Origin: Flavobacterium azizsancarii
GTDB taxonomy: Bacteria > Bacteroidota > Bacteroidia > Flavobacteriales > Flavobacteriaceae
Direction of reading: 5' to 3'
Assembly: GCF_027980145.1 (NCBI RefSeq)
Contig: NZ_JAMZNK010000055.1
Location: 1-32,690 of the forward strand
Length of the DNA: 32,690 nt
How positions within the stretch are numbered: the first letter of the stretch is position 1; every line of letters begins with the position of its first letter. The position numbers were made by a program, and so were the translations under genes. The notes under the pieces were generated by a model. That model made no database searches, was not told where the DNA came from, and saw only the letters and a list, made by a program, of their open reading frames with translations. Shown here piece after piece: positions 1-6,899 of the stretch.

Positions 1-78
1 AGTTTATAGAAGACCATTTTAGCCCAAATTTACATTTTTCAAGAAACACTCTGTAAATCTACTAGTATAATAAAAGAA

Positions 79-104
79 AGAGGTCGTCTTTTCAGACAAC
101 CTCT
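79..104 (-). terminator. Rho-independent terminator of the 111-953 gene
   Basis: An 11-bp hairpin (AGAGGTCGTCT at 79-89 and AGACAACCTCT at 94-104, one mismatch) with a 4-nt loop lies just past the stop codon of the minus-strand gene. A T-rich stretch follows on that strand. On the plus strand the hairpin is also followed by TTTTT, so it may work in both directions. Confidence 0.75.
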
Positions 105-110
105 TTTTAT

Positions 111-953
111 TTATTTTTTCTTGGCGTTTTTAGGTTTTGCTGTGGTCTTCGGTTTCGTAGCGGCCTTTGGTTTGGCAGTAACCTTAGATTTTGTATCTTT
201 TTCTTCTAATTTTTTTCTTTCCTTTTCTTCCTGCTCCAGTCTTTCTTTTTCTTTTTGTCTGCATATTTCGTTATACAAATTTACGACTTTCTCAATATCA
301 GAATACTTATATTCTTTATCCTGGATTTTATTTGCAATTTCAGGACTGTCGCTAAAATAATAAACGCCATACTCTTTAAAAAAAACATTAAACCCGGCAG
401 AAAAACCATTTGAACTTATAGAAACCAATACAGGATAATCTTCATTACTTCTTTTCAGATAGTGATTGACATCTTTAGATACGACTTCCATTTTAGGTTC
501 TTTTATCTTTTCATTCGTCTCTTCATTCTTTACCTTAACTTCCTTAATTCCATAATCCTCTCCACCTAAATACAAAGAAGCTTTTCCTTCAATGATCTTG
601 CAGATCCAATTTTCCTTTATAATCTTAAATTCTGTACCCTTCTTTTTGTATACTTTCGTTTTTGTCCATACAAAAGTGTAAGACAGTTTTTTATTTGCAT
701 CAAAAATCTGAATCGAATCTAAGTCTTTACTTGCGTATTTTTCATTACTCTCGCCAACTTTAATTTTCACTTTTTTACTAGCAAAACCAGGAAACTTAAC
801 AATCCCGTTAATTTTTTGTTTGTCTTTTTTAAAAACAATCGCATCTGCTTTTTGTTCTCCCATTCCTAATTTAAACGTAATACCTCCTGATTGTGCCTGT
901 AAAAGAGATGTAATGCATAAAGCACTCATCACTAAAAAAAATTTTAACTTCAT
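111..953 (-). CDS. Secreted protein of unknown function with a Lys/Glu-rich tail
   Basis: A 280-residue protein with a clear N-terminal signal peptide: basic start, hydrophobic core, likely cleavage near LLQA/QSGG at about residue 20. I do not recognise a family. The middle (about 25-215) is a mixed, beta-rich region that looks globular. Residues about 225-260 are an E/K/R-rich segment likely to form a single helix or coiled coil. The last 25 or so residues are a low-complexity Lys/Ala/Thr/Pro tail (repeated KPK and TAKPK), strongly basic and probably disordered. The tail could bind anionic envelope polymers or nucleic acid, but that is a guess. It stands alone: its own terminator is at 79-104 and the next gene is divergent. 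A possible -7 element (TATATTTG on the minus strand) lies at 981-988. Export is well supported; function is unknown. Confidence 0.8.
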   Translation of the reverse strand: MKLKFFLVMSALCITSLLQAQSGGITFKLGMGEQKADAIVFKKDKQKINGIVKFPGFASKKVKIKVGESNEKYASKDLDSIQIFDANKKLSYTFVWTKTKVYKKKGTEFKIIKENWICKIIEGKASLYLGGEDYGIKEVKVKNEETNEKIKEPKMEVVSKDVNHYLKRSNEDYPVLVSISSNGFSAGFNVFFKEYGVYYFSDSPEIANKIQDKEYKYSDIEKVVNLYNEICRQKEKERLEQEEKERKKLEEKDTKSKVTAKPKAATKPKTTAKPKNAKKK

Positions 954-980
954 TCTTTTGGGGTTTTATTTGTAAGCCGG

Positions 981-988
981 CAAATATA
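981..988 (-). promoter_or_regulatory. Possible -7 promoter element of the 111-953 gene
   Basis: Read on the minus strand, 988-981 is TATATTTG, matching the Bacteroidota TAnnTTTG element, 27 nt upstream of the start codon. I see no convincing TTG at the expected -33 distance, so only the -7 element is called. Confidence 0.4.
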
Positions 989-1223
989 TAAATATCGCGT
1001 GGCTTTAAAGAAGATTTCAGATCAGCCAACCATCAAGTTATTTTATAATTATTAACAAAATTTTACTCCACAAAATAATTTTGACATATTTCCTTTAAGG
1101 GAACTATCTTTTCTACCCGTCAGACAAACGAGTTAACAAGAACTTTTTATATTTATGAAGTATAATGGACAATCTTGTCTTTTCGATAACTTCATCTAAA
1201 AATTAAATTTCTAATTAATTTAA

Positions 1224-1248
1224 AATCTGCTGAATCTGCAAAATCTGC
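1224..1248 (+). repeat. Three tandem copies of AATCTGC with 9-nt period
   Basis: AATCTGC occurs at 1224, 1233 and 1242, each separated by two variable bases, and is followed by GTGAGAATAAAATTC. It belongs to the same kind of short-period intergenic repeat seen elsewhere in this window (for example 3367-3520 and 9131-9159). Similar AATCTGC/AATCTGTG strings are familiar from Flavobacterium spacers; that is recalled, not searched. Confidence 0.6.
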
Positions 1249-1302
1249 GTGAGAATAAAATTCATTGTTTTATCTTTACTAAATCAAAATGAATTCACTA
1301 AA

Positions 1303-2463
1303 ATGAAAATACTACTCCTTGGTTCAGGCGAATTAGGCAAAGAATTTGTCATCGCCGCGCAACGAATCGGACAAACTATAATTGCTGTTGACAGTTACGA
1401 AAATGCTCCGGCAATGCAGGTTGCCCACGGATTCGAAGTAATCAACATGCTGGACGGCGAAGCTCTTGACCGAATCGTAGCCAAACACAAACCAGACTTT
1501 ATAGTTCCAGAAATAGAAGCCATTCGTACTGAACGTTTTTACGATTACGAAAAACAGGGTATTACCGTTGTTCCTTCGGCAAAAGCAGCCAACTTTACAA
1601 TGAACCGTAAAGCGATTCGTGATTTAGCATCAAAAGAACTAGGACTAAAAACAGCCAAATACCAATACGCCACTTCAGCAGAAGAATTACAAAAAGCCGT
1701 TCAGGAAGTTGGGATTCCCTGTGTAGTAAAACCTTTAATGTCTTCGTCAGGAAAAGGACAATCGACCATAAAATCTGAAAGTGATATCGAAAAAGCATGG
1801 CAATATGCCGTTGCTGGCTCTCGTGGCGATGTAATCGAAGTTATCGTAGAAGCTTTTGTAGATTTCAATTCTGAAATTACGCTTTTAACGATTACTCAAA
1901 ATAATAATCCAACGCTTTTTTGTTCTCCAATTGGACACCGACAAGAACGCGGCGATTATCAGGAAAGCTGGCAACCCGCAAAAGTTTCTGAGGCCGATTT
2001 GTATGAAGCGCAGGATATGGCAGAGAAAATTACCGAAGCACTTGGTGGCGCAGGATTATTTGGCGTTGAATTCTTTTTAACAAATGATGGTGTTTATTTC
2101 TCTGAGCTTTCTCCACGTCCGCATGATACAGGGATGGTAACATTAGCAGGAACACAAAATTTCAATGAATTCGAATTGCATTTACGAGCCATTTTAAGTT
2201 TACCTATTTTCGAAATCACACTTGAAAAAGCCGGAGCAAGTGCCGTAATTTTAGCATCAGAAGATTCCTCGAATCCTACTTTTACCGGAATCGAAAAAGT
2301 AGCTGCTTTACCCAAAACCGATTTCAGAATCTTTGGCAAACCAACTTCAAGACCATACCGCCGAATGGGCGTCGTTTTAAGCCATGATACATTAGCAACT
2401 CCAATTGAAGAAATTGTAGAACGCGCCAAAACAACTTCAAAATTAATAACTGTAAACTCTTAA
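1303..2463 (+). CDS. purT: Formate-dependent GAR transformylase (PurT)
   Basis: A 386-residue protein, close to E. coli PurT (392 residues). PurT makes formyl-GAR from GAR, formate and ATP in step 3 of purine synthesis, in the cytoplasm. The N-terminus LLGSGELGKE is the Rossmann-like nucleotide loop of the PurT/PurK fold. The ATP-grasp core follows, with MSSSGKGQS as the glycine-rich lid and then GLFGVEFF and ELSPRPHDTGMVT, a highly characteristic signature. The frame is open further upstream to a GTG at 1249, but that adds 18 residues foreign to the family and runs into the AATCTGC repeat, so the ATG at 1303, directly before MKILLLGSG, is chosen. The stop is 2 nt before the next gene, so the three genes at 1303-3358 are probably one transcript. 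This is the folate-independent route, useful when formate is available. Confidence 0.96.
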   Translation: MKILLLGSGELGKEFVIAAQRIGQTIIAVDSYENAPAMQVAHGFEVINMLDGEALDRIVAKHKPDFIVPEIEAIRTERFYDYEKQGITVVPSAKAANFTMNRKAIRDLASKELGLKTAKYQYATSAEELQKAVQEVGIPCVVKPLMSSSGKGQSTIKSESDIEKAWQYAVAGSRGDVIEVIVEAFVDFNSEITLLTITQNNNPTLFCSPIGHRQERGDYQESWQPAKVSEADLYEAQDMAEKITEALGGAGLFGVEFFLTNDGVYFSELSPRPHDTGMVTLAGTQNFNEFELHLRAILSLPIFEITLEKAGASAVILASEDSSNPTFTGIEKVAALPKTDFRIFGKPTSRPYRRMGVVLSHDTLATPIEEIVERAKTTSKLITVNS

Positions 2464-2465
2464 AA

Positions 2466-2783
2466 ATGAAAAAACTACTCTTTATAGCATTCCTATTTGT
2501 TGGAATAGCAACGCAAGCTCAGGATAAAAAAACAACCGAAAAACCTCAAATTGTAGAAACTGCTTGTGGTGAATGTCAATTTGGGATGAAAGGCAAAAGC
2601 TGTGATTTAGCCGTTCGAATTGATGGGAAGCCTTATTTTGTTGACGGAACTACGATTGACCAACACGGTGACGCACATGCCGAAGATGGCTTTTGCAATA
2701 AAATCCGCAAAGCTTCTGTTACCGGAAAAGTAGAAAATGGTCGTTTTAAAGCTACTTCATTCACTTTGATAAAAGAAAAATAA
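2466..2783 (+). CDS. Small secreted cysteine-containing protein, DUF6370-like
   Basis: A 105-residue protein with a signal peptide (MKKLLFIAFLFVGIATQAQ, cleavage near residue 19). The mature part holds ETACGECQFGMKGKSCDLAVRI, then GKPYFVDGT and a later GFCNK. Four cysteines in about 55 residues, in a CxxC-x8-C spacing plus a distal Cys, suggest disulfides or metal binding. The layout matches what I know of DUF6370, a small Bacteroidota family of unknown function, but this is by recognition only. His and Asp residues near HGDAHAED could add metal ligands. It is packed between purT (2-nt gap) and the Crp-like regulator (its stop overlaps the next start as TAATG), implying translational coupling. 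No experimental role is known to me. Confidence 0.8.
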   Translation: MKKLLFIAFLFVGIATQAQDKKTTEKPQIVETACGECQFGMKGKSCDLAVRIDGKPYFVDGTTIDQHGDAHAEDGFCNKIRKASVTGKVENGRFKATSFTLIKEK

Positions 2784-3358
2784 TGGAGCTAATCCTTGAA
2801 AATATTGCCAAACACGTTTCCTTAACCCCAGAAGAGCAAGCACATTTTTTATCGAAAACCGAAACACATACTTATAAAGCCAAAACGATTCTACTAAGTG
2901 CCGGAGAAGTTTGCAAACATTCCTATTTTGTCAATTCAGGAATTTTAAGAAGTTTCAATATCAATGATAATATTGTCGAGCATGTTCTGGCGTTTGCTTG
3001 TCAAGGCTGGTGGATGAGCGATATGTACAGCTTTTTTTCGCAAAAACCTGGACAGCTTTTTATAGAAGTTTTAGAAGATGCAGAAGTTGTTTCATTATCC
3101 AAAGAAAACCAGGAGCAATTATATCTCGACATCCCAAAATTAGAACGTTTTTTCAGGATTTTAATCGAAAATTCATTGGTCGCCAATCAACAACGATTAA
3201 TGGATAATTTAAGTTTACCCGCTGAAGAACGCTTCGAGAAATTCTGTACTAAATATGGAACGCTCGTTCATAAAGTACCTCAAAAACAAATTGCTTCTTT
3301 CATTGGTGTAACACCTGAATTTTTCAGCAAAATGAAAGCAAGGCTTTTGAAAAAATAG
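2783..3358 (+). CDS. Crp/Fnr-family transcriptional regulator
   Basis: A 191-residue protein of the compact Crp/Fnr type common in Bacteroidota. Residues about 15-125 form the cyclic-nucleotide-binding-like beta barrel (YKAKTILLSAGEVCKHSYFVNSG, then VLAFACQGWW and a VVSLSKENQEQL turn). A long dimer helix follows (about 120-155) and then a short C-terminal helix-turn-helix, QKQIASFIGVTPEFFSKMKARL. The classical cAMP phosphate-binding signature (RSGE with its Arg/Ser pair) is not seen, so the effector may differ or be absent. Its start overlaps the stop of the upstream small secreted protein by one base. It could be an autoregulator of this unit, but no operator was identified. A large palindrome follows it directly. 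Confidence 0.9.
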   Translation: MELILENIAKHVSLTPEEQAHFLSKTETHTYKAKTILLSAGEVCKHSYFVNSGILRSFNINDNIVEHVLAFACQGWWMSDMYSFFSQKPGQLFIEVLEDAEVVSLSKENQEQLYLDIPKLERFFRILIENSLVANQQRLMDNLSLPAEERFEKFCTKYGTLVHKVPQKQIASFIGVTPEFFSKMKARLLKK

Positions 3359-3366
3359 TTTTTATA

Positions 3367-3520
3367 GCCACAGATTTCACAGATTAAAATGATTAAAAAA
3401 TGTTGCCACGAATTTTACTAATTTTCACGAATTAAATTGAGTGAAAAATTAAATAAAAATTAGTGAAAATTAGTAAAATTCGTGGCGAAAAAAATCTTTT
3501 TAATCTTTGTAATCTGTGGC
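3367..3520. repeat. 154-bp nested palindrome of two repeat units
   Basis: The outer arms are at 3367-3395 and about 3490-3520, starting GCCACAGATT on both strands, and are imperfect. The inner arms are a perfect 24-bp inverted repeat (3405-3428 and 3463-3486) beginning GCCACGAATTTTAC. Each arm itself consists of short units such as ACAGATT and ACTAATTTTCAC with a period near 10 nt. It lies between the convergent 3' ends of the Crp-like gene and aceA. No coding potential is seen inside. The arms could form a very long RNA hairpin. Confidence 0.85.
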
Positions 3521-3527
3521 AAAAAAC

Positions 3528-3552
3528 AAAACACGGCCAAAGACCGTGTTTT
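3528..3552 (-). terminator. Terminator of aceA, possibly bidirectional
   Basis: A 9-bp perfect stem (AAAACACGG at 3528-3536, CCGTGTTTT at 3544-3552) with a 7-nt loop. It stands just past the aceA stop codon and has T-rich tails on both strands. It may also stop plus-strand transcription coming from the Crp-like gene. Confidence 0.8.
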
Positions 3553-3558
3553 TTTGAA

Positions 3559-4839
3559 TTAAAATTGCTCAACCTCTGTAGAATGTTTCATTGCCGTTGT
3601 TGTCGATTTTCCTATTGTTACTGTATTTTGTACCGCATCAAAATAAGAAGTTCCAACAAAAGCCTGATGTTTTACCGCTCTGAATCCGCTGCTTTGCAGA
3701 GCGAATTCTCTTTCCTGCAATTCAGAATATCCTGCCATTCCGCGCTCTTTGTAGGCTTTAGACAATTCGAACATACTTGTATTTAAAGCATGGAATCCTG
3801 CTAAAGTAATGAACTGGAATTTATATCCCATTGCAGCCAAATCTTCTCTGAATGTCTCCATTTCAGCAACTGATAATTTTGCCGCCCAGTTAAATGAAGG
3901 AGAACAATTGTAAGCCAGCATTTTATCCGGAAATTCTTTTTTCATGGCATCGGCAAACTTTTTGGCATAAACCAAATCAGGATTACTGGTTTCCATCCAA
4001 ATCAAATCAGCGTAAGGTGCGTAGCTCAAACCTCTTGCAATTCCCTGATCGATTCCGCTGTTTACATAGAAAAACCCTTCGTTGGTTTTTTCCCCAGTAA
4101 TGAATTTAGCATCTCTTGGATCTGCATCACTCGTTAACAAATTTGCTGCATCAGCATCAGTTCTTGCTACAATCAAAGTCGAAACTCCCATAACATCAGA
4201 AGCCAAACGTGCTGCAATTAGTTTATTAATTGCTTCCTGAGTAGGCACCAAAACTTTGCCTCCTAAATGTCCGCACTTTTTAGCCGAACTCAACTGATCT
4301 TCAAAATGAACTCCTGAAGCTCCTGCTTCAATCATCGATTTCATTAGTTCGAAAGCATTTAGATTTCCCCCGAAACCAGCTTCCGCATCAGCCACAATTG
4401 GAACCAAATAATCTTTTTTATCTTCAACTCTGTTTACGGTCTGAATCTGATCAGCTCGTAATAAAGCATTATTTATTTTTTTTACTACCATTGGCACACT
4501 ATTTACAGGATAAAGCGATTGGTCCGGATACATTTCTCCTGCTAAATTTGCATCAGCAGCAACTTGCCAACCGCTCAAATAAATTGCTTCAAGACCAGCA
4601 TCGACTTCCTGAATCGCCTGATTTCCTGTTAAAGCGCCCAAACCAGCAACATAATCCTGACTTTTTAACTTTTTCCATAATTTTTGCGCTCCCATTTTGG
4701 CAATAGAATGCTCAATTTGATACGATCCCTGAAGTGTAACTACTTCTGTAGCCGTATACGGGCGTTCAACACCTTTCCATCTTGGGTTCGTAATCCAATC
4801 GTTAATCAATTCCTGAATTCTGTCTTCTGTTGTTTTCAT
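3559..4839 (-). CDS. aceA: Isocitrate lyase
   Basis: A 426-residue protein (E. coli AceA is 434). It splits isocitrate to glyoxylate and succinate, the first step of the glyoxylate shunt, letting cells grow on acetate or fatty acids. The catalytic signature KKCGH is present (Cys at about residue 189). Other conserved stretches are PRWKGVERPYT near the N-terminus, YPVNSVPMVVKKIN, VADAEAGFGG with acidic metal ligands, ARTDADAANL, and YNCSPSFNW with the substrate-contacting Asn/Ser residues. The ATG at 4839 is chosen because it gives the family N-terminus (MKTTEDRIQEL); upstream sequence in the same frame is a repeat region. It lies downstream of aceB with a 262-bp spacer carrying a palindrome, so it may be on the aceB transcript or have its own promoter. 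All recognised key residues are present. Confidence 0.97.
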   Translation of the reverse strand: MKTTEDRIQELINDWITNPRWKGVERPYTATEVVTLQGSYQIEHSIAKMGAQKLWKKLKSQDYVAGLGALTGNQAIQEVDAGLEAIYLSGWQVAADANLAGEMYPDQSLYPVNSVPMVVKKINNALLRADQIQTVNRVEDKKDYLVPIVADAEAGFGGNLNAFELMKSMIEAGASGVHFEDQLSSAKKCGHLGGKVLVPTQEAINKLIAARLASDVMGVSTLIVARTDADAANLLTSDADPRDAKFITGEKTNEGFFYVNSGIDQGIARGLSYAPYADLIWMETSNPDLVYAKKFADAMKKEFPDKMLAYNCSPSFNWAAKLSVAEMETFREDLAAMGYKFQFITLAGFHALNTSMFELSKAYKERGMAGYSELQEREFALQSSGFRAVKHQAFVGTSYFDAVQNTVTIGKSTTTAMKHSTEVEQF

Positions 4840-4869
4840 AAATAGTATAGTTAAGTTGGTTAGTGAGTA

Positions 4870-4911
4870 AAAGTTTTCAGTTTGCAGTCGCAGTTTTCTA
4901 CTGAGACTCAA
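4870..4911. repeat. CAGTTTTC/GCAGTC short-period repeat
   Basis: A run of degenerate units (AGTTTTCAGTTTGCAGTCGC, then AGTTTTCTACTGAGACT) is followed by T12-G-T8 at 4915-4935. The same unit family recurs at 13170-13204 and, inverted, at 13888-13913. It lies directly upstream of aceA, in its leader or promoter region. Confidence 0.6.
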
Positions 4912-4937
4912 AAATTTTTTTTTTTTGTTTTTTTTCT

Positions 4938-5078
4938 AACACATAGAAACATAGCTTTTCTTTGTGGTTAAAGGCGCTTCACTTGTTTGAACACACATAG
5001 CTATGTGCGAAAAACTTGTTTTTTATAATTCTCTAAAAGTTAATTTTAGACAATCATAAACCTATGTTTCTATGTGTT
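4938..5078. repeat. Inverted repeat in the aceB-aceA spacer
   Basis: Perfect 17-bp arms, AACACATAGAAACATAG at 4938-4954 and its complement at 5062-5078, enclose a 107-nt loop. In the middle is a further perfect 14-bp palindrome, CACATAGCTATGTG (4994-5007), made of the same ACATAG unit. If aceB and aceA are co-transcribed this structure is in the mRNA between them and could influence stability or relative expression. Confidence 0.8.
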
Positions 5079-5101
5079 TAAAATTAAACTCAATGTTTTT
5101 T

Positions 5102-6703
5102 TTATAAATACTTGTAACACGGAATAGTCAGGAAATCAACGAAATCAGGATTTACAACCAATCTCTCTAAAACCTTTTCAGCCAAAGGAAATTGTTGTTT
5201 TTCATGATTTTCTTCGCCTAATTCGTCTTTTATTTTCTGGAATTCCTCTAAAGCCAATTCGTGATAATACGCCAAATCAAGATTTCGTCCATTATCCAAA
5301 ACCACTTTATTCTGAAGCCATTGCCACAATTGAGATCTTGAGATTTCAGCCGTTGCAGCATCTTCCATCAAATTATGCAACGCAGCTGCTCCTTGTCCGT
5401 TTAGCCATGAAGCCAAATACAAAACACCAACATTGATGTTTTTGCGAACGCCGTTTTCAGTTATGATTCCAATTGGTGGTTCAATCAAATCAGCTTCTGT
5501 AATTTTTCGATGTTCTCTTTTTATATGAATCTGATTAGGTGTTGGCATCTCTTTATCAAAAATTTCTTTTGCAATTGCAACCAAATCCGGATGCGCTACC
5601 CATGTTCCGTCATGGCCATTTCGAACTTCGCGTTCTTTATCCGCTTTCACTTTTGCAAAAGCAGCTGCATTCGCTTCTTCATTATTTTTAATCGGAATTT
5701 GAGCTGCCATTCCGCCAATTGCATGAATGCCGCGTTTATGACATCTCTGAATTACCAAATTCGAATAGGCATTCATAAAAGGGGAAGTCATATTTACCTG
5801 ATCGCGATCTGGAACGATGAATTTTGGATTCTTACGGAATTTCTTGATGTAAGAGAAAATATAATCCCAACGACCGCAATTCAATCCCACAATATGATCT
5901 TTCAATTCATATACAATTTCGTCTAACTGAAAACTTGCCGTGATTGTTTCAATTAAAACAGTCACTTTTATAGTTCCTCTTTCCAGTTTCAAATAATCCT
6001 CAGTAAAATCAATCACATTGTTCCACCAGCGTGCTTCCAGATAATGCTCTAATTTTGGAATATAAAAATATGGTCCCGAATTATTTTCTAAAAGCCTTTT
6101 GTGATTATGAAAAACATACAATCCAAAATCTGCTAAAGAGCCTGAAACTTCTTTTCCTTCAATCAAAAGATGCTTTTCCGGCAAGTGCAAACCACGCGGA
6201 CGTACCATTAGCGTTGCAATCTTTTCATTCAATTGATACGATTTGTGTTTAATTAAATCTGTATGTGAAATTGTCTTGTTTACGGCATCAATTAAATTCA
6301 CTTGCCCATCCATTAAATTTTTCCAGGTTGGCGAAGTACTATCTTCAAAATCAGCCATAAAAGTTTTCGCTCCTGAATTCAATGCATTGATAATCATCTT
6401 GCGATCAACCGGTCCGGTAATTTCGACTCTACGATCTAATAAATCTTTCGGAATTTCTCCAGCTGTCCAATTACTTTCTCTGACACTTTTAGTTTCGGCT
6501 ATAAAAACCGGCATGACGCCCTGATCAAAAGCAGTTTGTTTTTGTTCGCGCTGTAACAATAACAGTTTTCGCTGCGATTCGAATTTGCGATGCAATTCGG
6601 TTATAAAAACAATCGCTTCATCTGTCCAGATTTTCGGATAAGAAAGCTTCTTTTCGGCTAAAAATTCCATTGCCGTTTCGGTAATCTCTAATTGGTTTTT
6701 CAT
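5102..6703 (-). CDS. aceB: Malate synthase A
   Basis: A 533-residue protein, the same length as E. coli AceB. It condenses glyoxylate with acetyl-CoA to malate, the second step of the glyoxylate shunt. Conserved stretches include FMADFEDSTSPTW, VRPRGLHLPEKH, the family signature VGLNCGRWDYIFSYIK, and then TSPFMNAYSNLVIQRCHKRG followed by AIGGMAAQIPI. The C-terminal plug domain contains GVLYLASWLNGQGAAALHNLMEDAATAEISRSQLWQW. The ATG at 6703 is preferred over an upstream in-frame start because it gives the usual N-terminus. It is transcribed divergently from an XRE/RamB-like regulator and is first of the aceB-aceA pair. A promoter (TTG, 20 nt, TAATATTG) and a 14-bp palindrome precede it. Confidence 0.97.
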   Translation of the reverse strand: MKNQLEITETAMEFLAEKKLSYPKIWTDEAIVFITELHRKFESQRKLLLLQREQKQTAFDQGVMPVFIAETKSVRESNWTAGEIPKDLLDRRVEITGPVDRKMIINALNSGAKTFMADFEDSTSPTWKNLMDGQVNLIDAVNKTISHTDLIKHKSYQLNEKIATLMVRPRGLHLPEKHLLIEGKEVSGSLADFGLYVFHNHKRLLENNSGPYFYIPKLEHYLEARWWNNVIDFTEDYLKLERGTIKVTVLIETITASFQLDEIVYELKDHIVGLNCGRWDYIFSYIKKFRKNPKFIVPDRDQVNMTSPFMNAYSNLVIQRCHKRGIHAIGGMAAQIPIKNNEEANAAAFAKVKADKEREVRNGHDGTWVAHPDLVAIAKEIFDKEMPTPNQIHIKREHRKITEADLIEPPIGIITENGVRKNINVGVLYLASWLNGQGAAALHNLMEDAATAEISRSQLWQWLQNKVVLDNGRNLDLAYYHELALEEFQKIKDELGEENHEKQQFPLAEKVLERLVVNPDFVDFLTIPCYKYL

Positions 6704-6801
6704 AGCTGTGGATTTTATTTTAATTAGCAATAATCAAATCAATCACATCTTTCTAAAGACTTAAATTCGTAATCAATTGATATCTAATATTTTCTACACC
6801 A

Positions 6802-6832
6802 CAATATTAGAAAAAAGTTCTTCACAAAACAA
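6802..6832 (-). promoter_or_regulatory. Putative aceB promoter
   Basis: On the minus strand there is a TTG (complement of 6830-6832), a 20-nt spacer and TAATATTG (complement of 6802-6809), close to the Bacteroidota TTG-N~20-TAnnTTTG pattern. Transcription would start near 6796, giving a leader of about 90 nt. The TTG abuts and overlaps the palindrome at 6832-6845. The -7 element departs from consensus at one conserved base. Confidence 0.45.
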
Positions 6833-6845
6833 GCGAACGTTCGCT
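6832..6845. promoter_or_regulatory. Perfect 14-bp palindrome, candidate operator for aceBA and its regulator
   Basis: AGCGAACGTTCGCT is a perfect dyad and unusually GC-rich within a very AT-rich spacer. It overlaps the predicted aceB -33 element on one side and lies about 20 nt upstream of the regulator's -33 element on the other. That is where a shared operator of the divergent XRE regulator would be expected. The assignment is inference. Confidence 0.6.
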
Positions 6846-6863
6846 AAATATTAAAAATAATAT

Positions 6864-6895
6864 TTTGGCGATTATTTTTTAAATGATTATATTTG
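6864..6895 (+). promoter_or_regulatory. Promoter of the RamB-like regulator, possibly leaderless
   Basis: TTTG at 6864-6867, a 20-nt spacer and TATATTTG at 6888-6895 match the Bacteroidota promoter consensus fully. The -7 element ends only 4 nt before the ATG at 6900, so transcription would start at or within a few bases of the start codon, suggesting a leaderless mRNA. Confidence 0.65.
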
Positions 6896-6899
6896 ATTT

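Larger units (their letters stand above)
954..1302. other. Divergent intergenic region before purT
   Basis: This 349-bp AT-rich spacer separates the divergent 111-953 gene and purT. It holds the minus-strand -7 element at 981-988, a short-period repeat at 1224-1248 and a weak TATCTTTA at 1271-1278 that could be a purT -7 element. I see no small open frame with coding character and no RNA gene. Confidence 0.5.

Noticed and set aside
121..360. Open frame on the plus strand opposite the 111-953 gene
   Set aside because: Its product is a low-complexity Phe/Ser-rich shadow of the Lys/Glu-rich real protein, with no start signal, and it faces a gene with signal peptide and terminator.
1249..1302. 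Upstream GTG start for purT
   Set aside because: It begins inside the AATCTGC repeat and adds 18 residues not seen in PurT, whereas the ATG at 1303 starts exactly at the conserved N-terminus.
3463..3786. Plus-strand open frame over the aceA 3' end and palindrome
   Set aside because: It starts within the repeat, crosses the terminator and lies antisense to well-conserved aceA codons; the translation is Cys/Phe/Arg-rich and without family resemblance.
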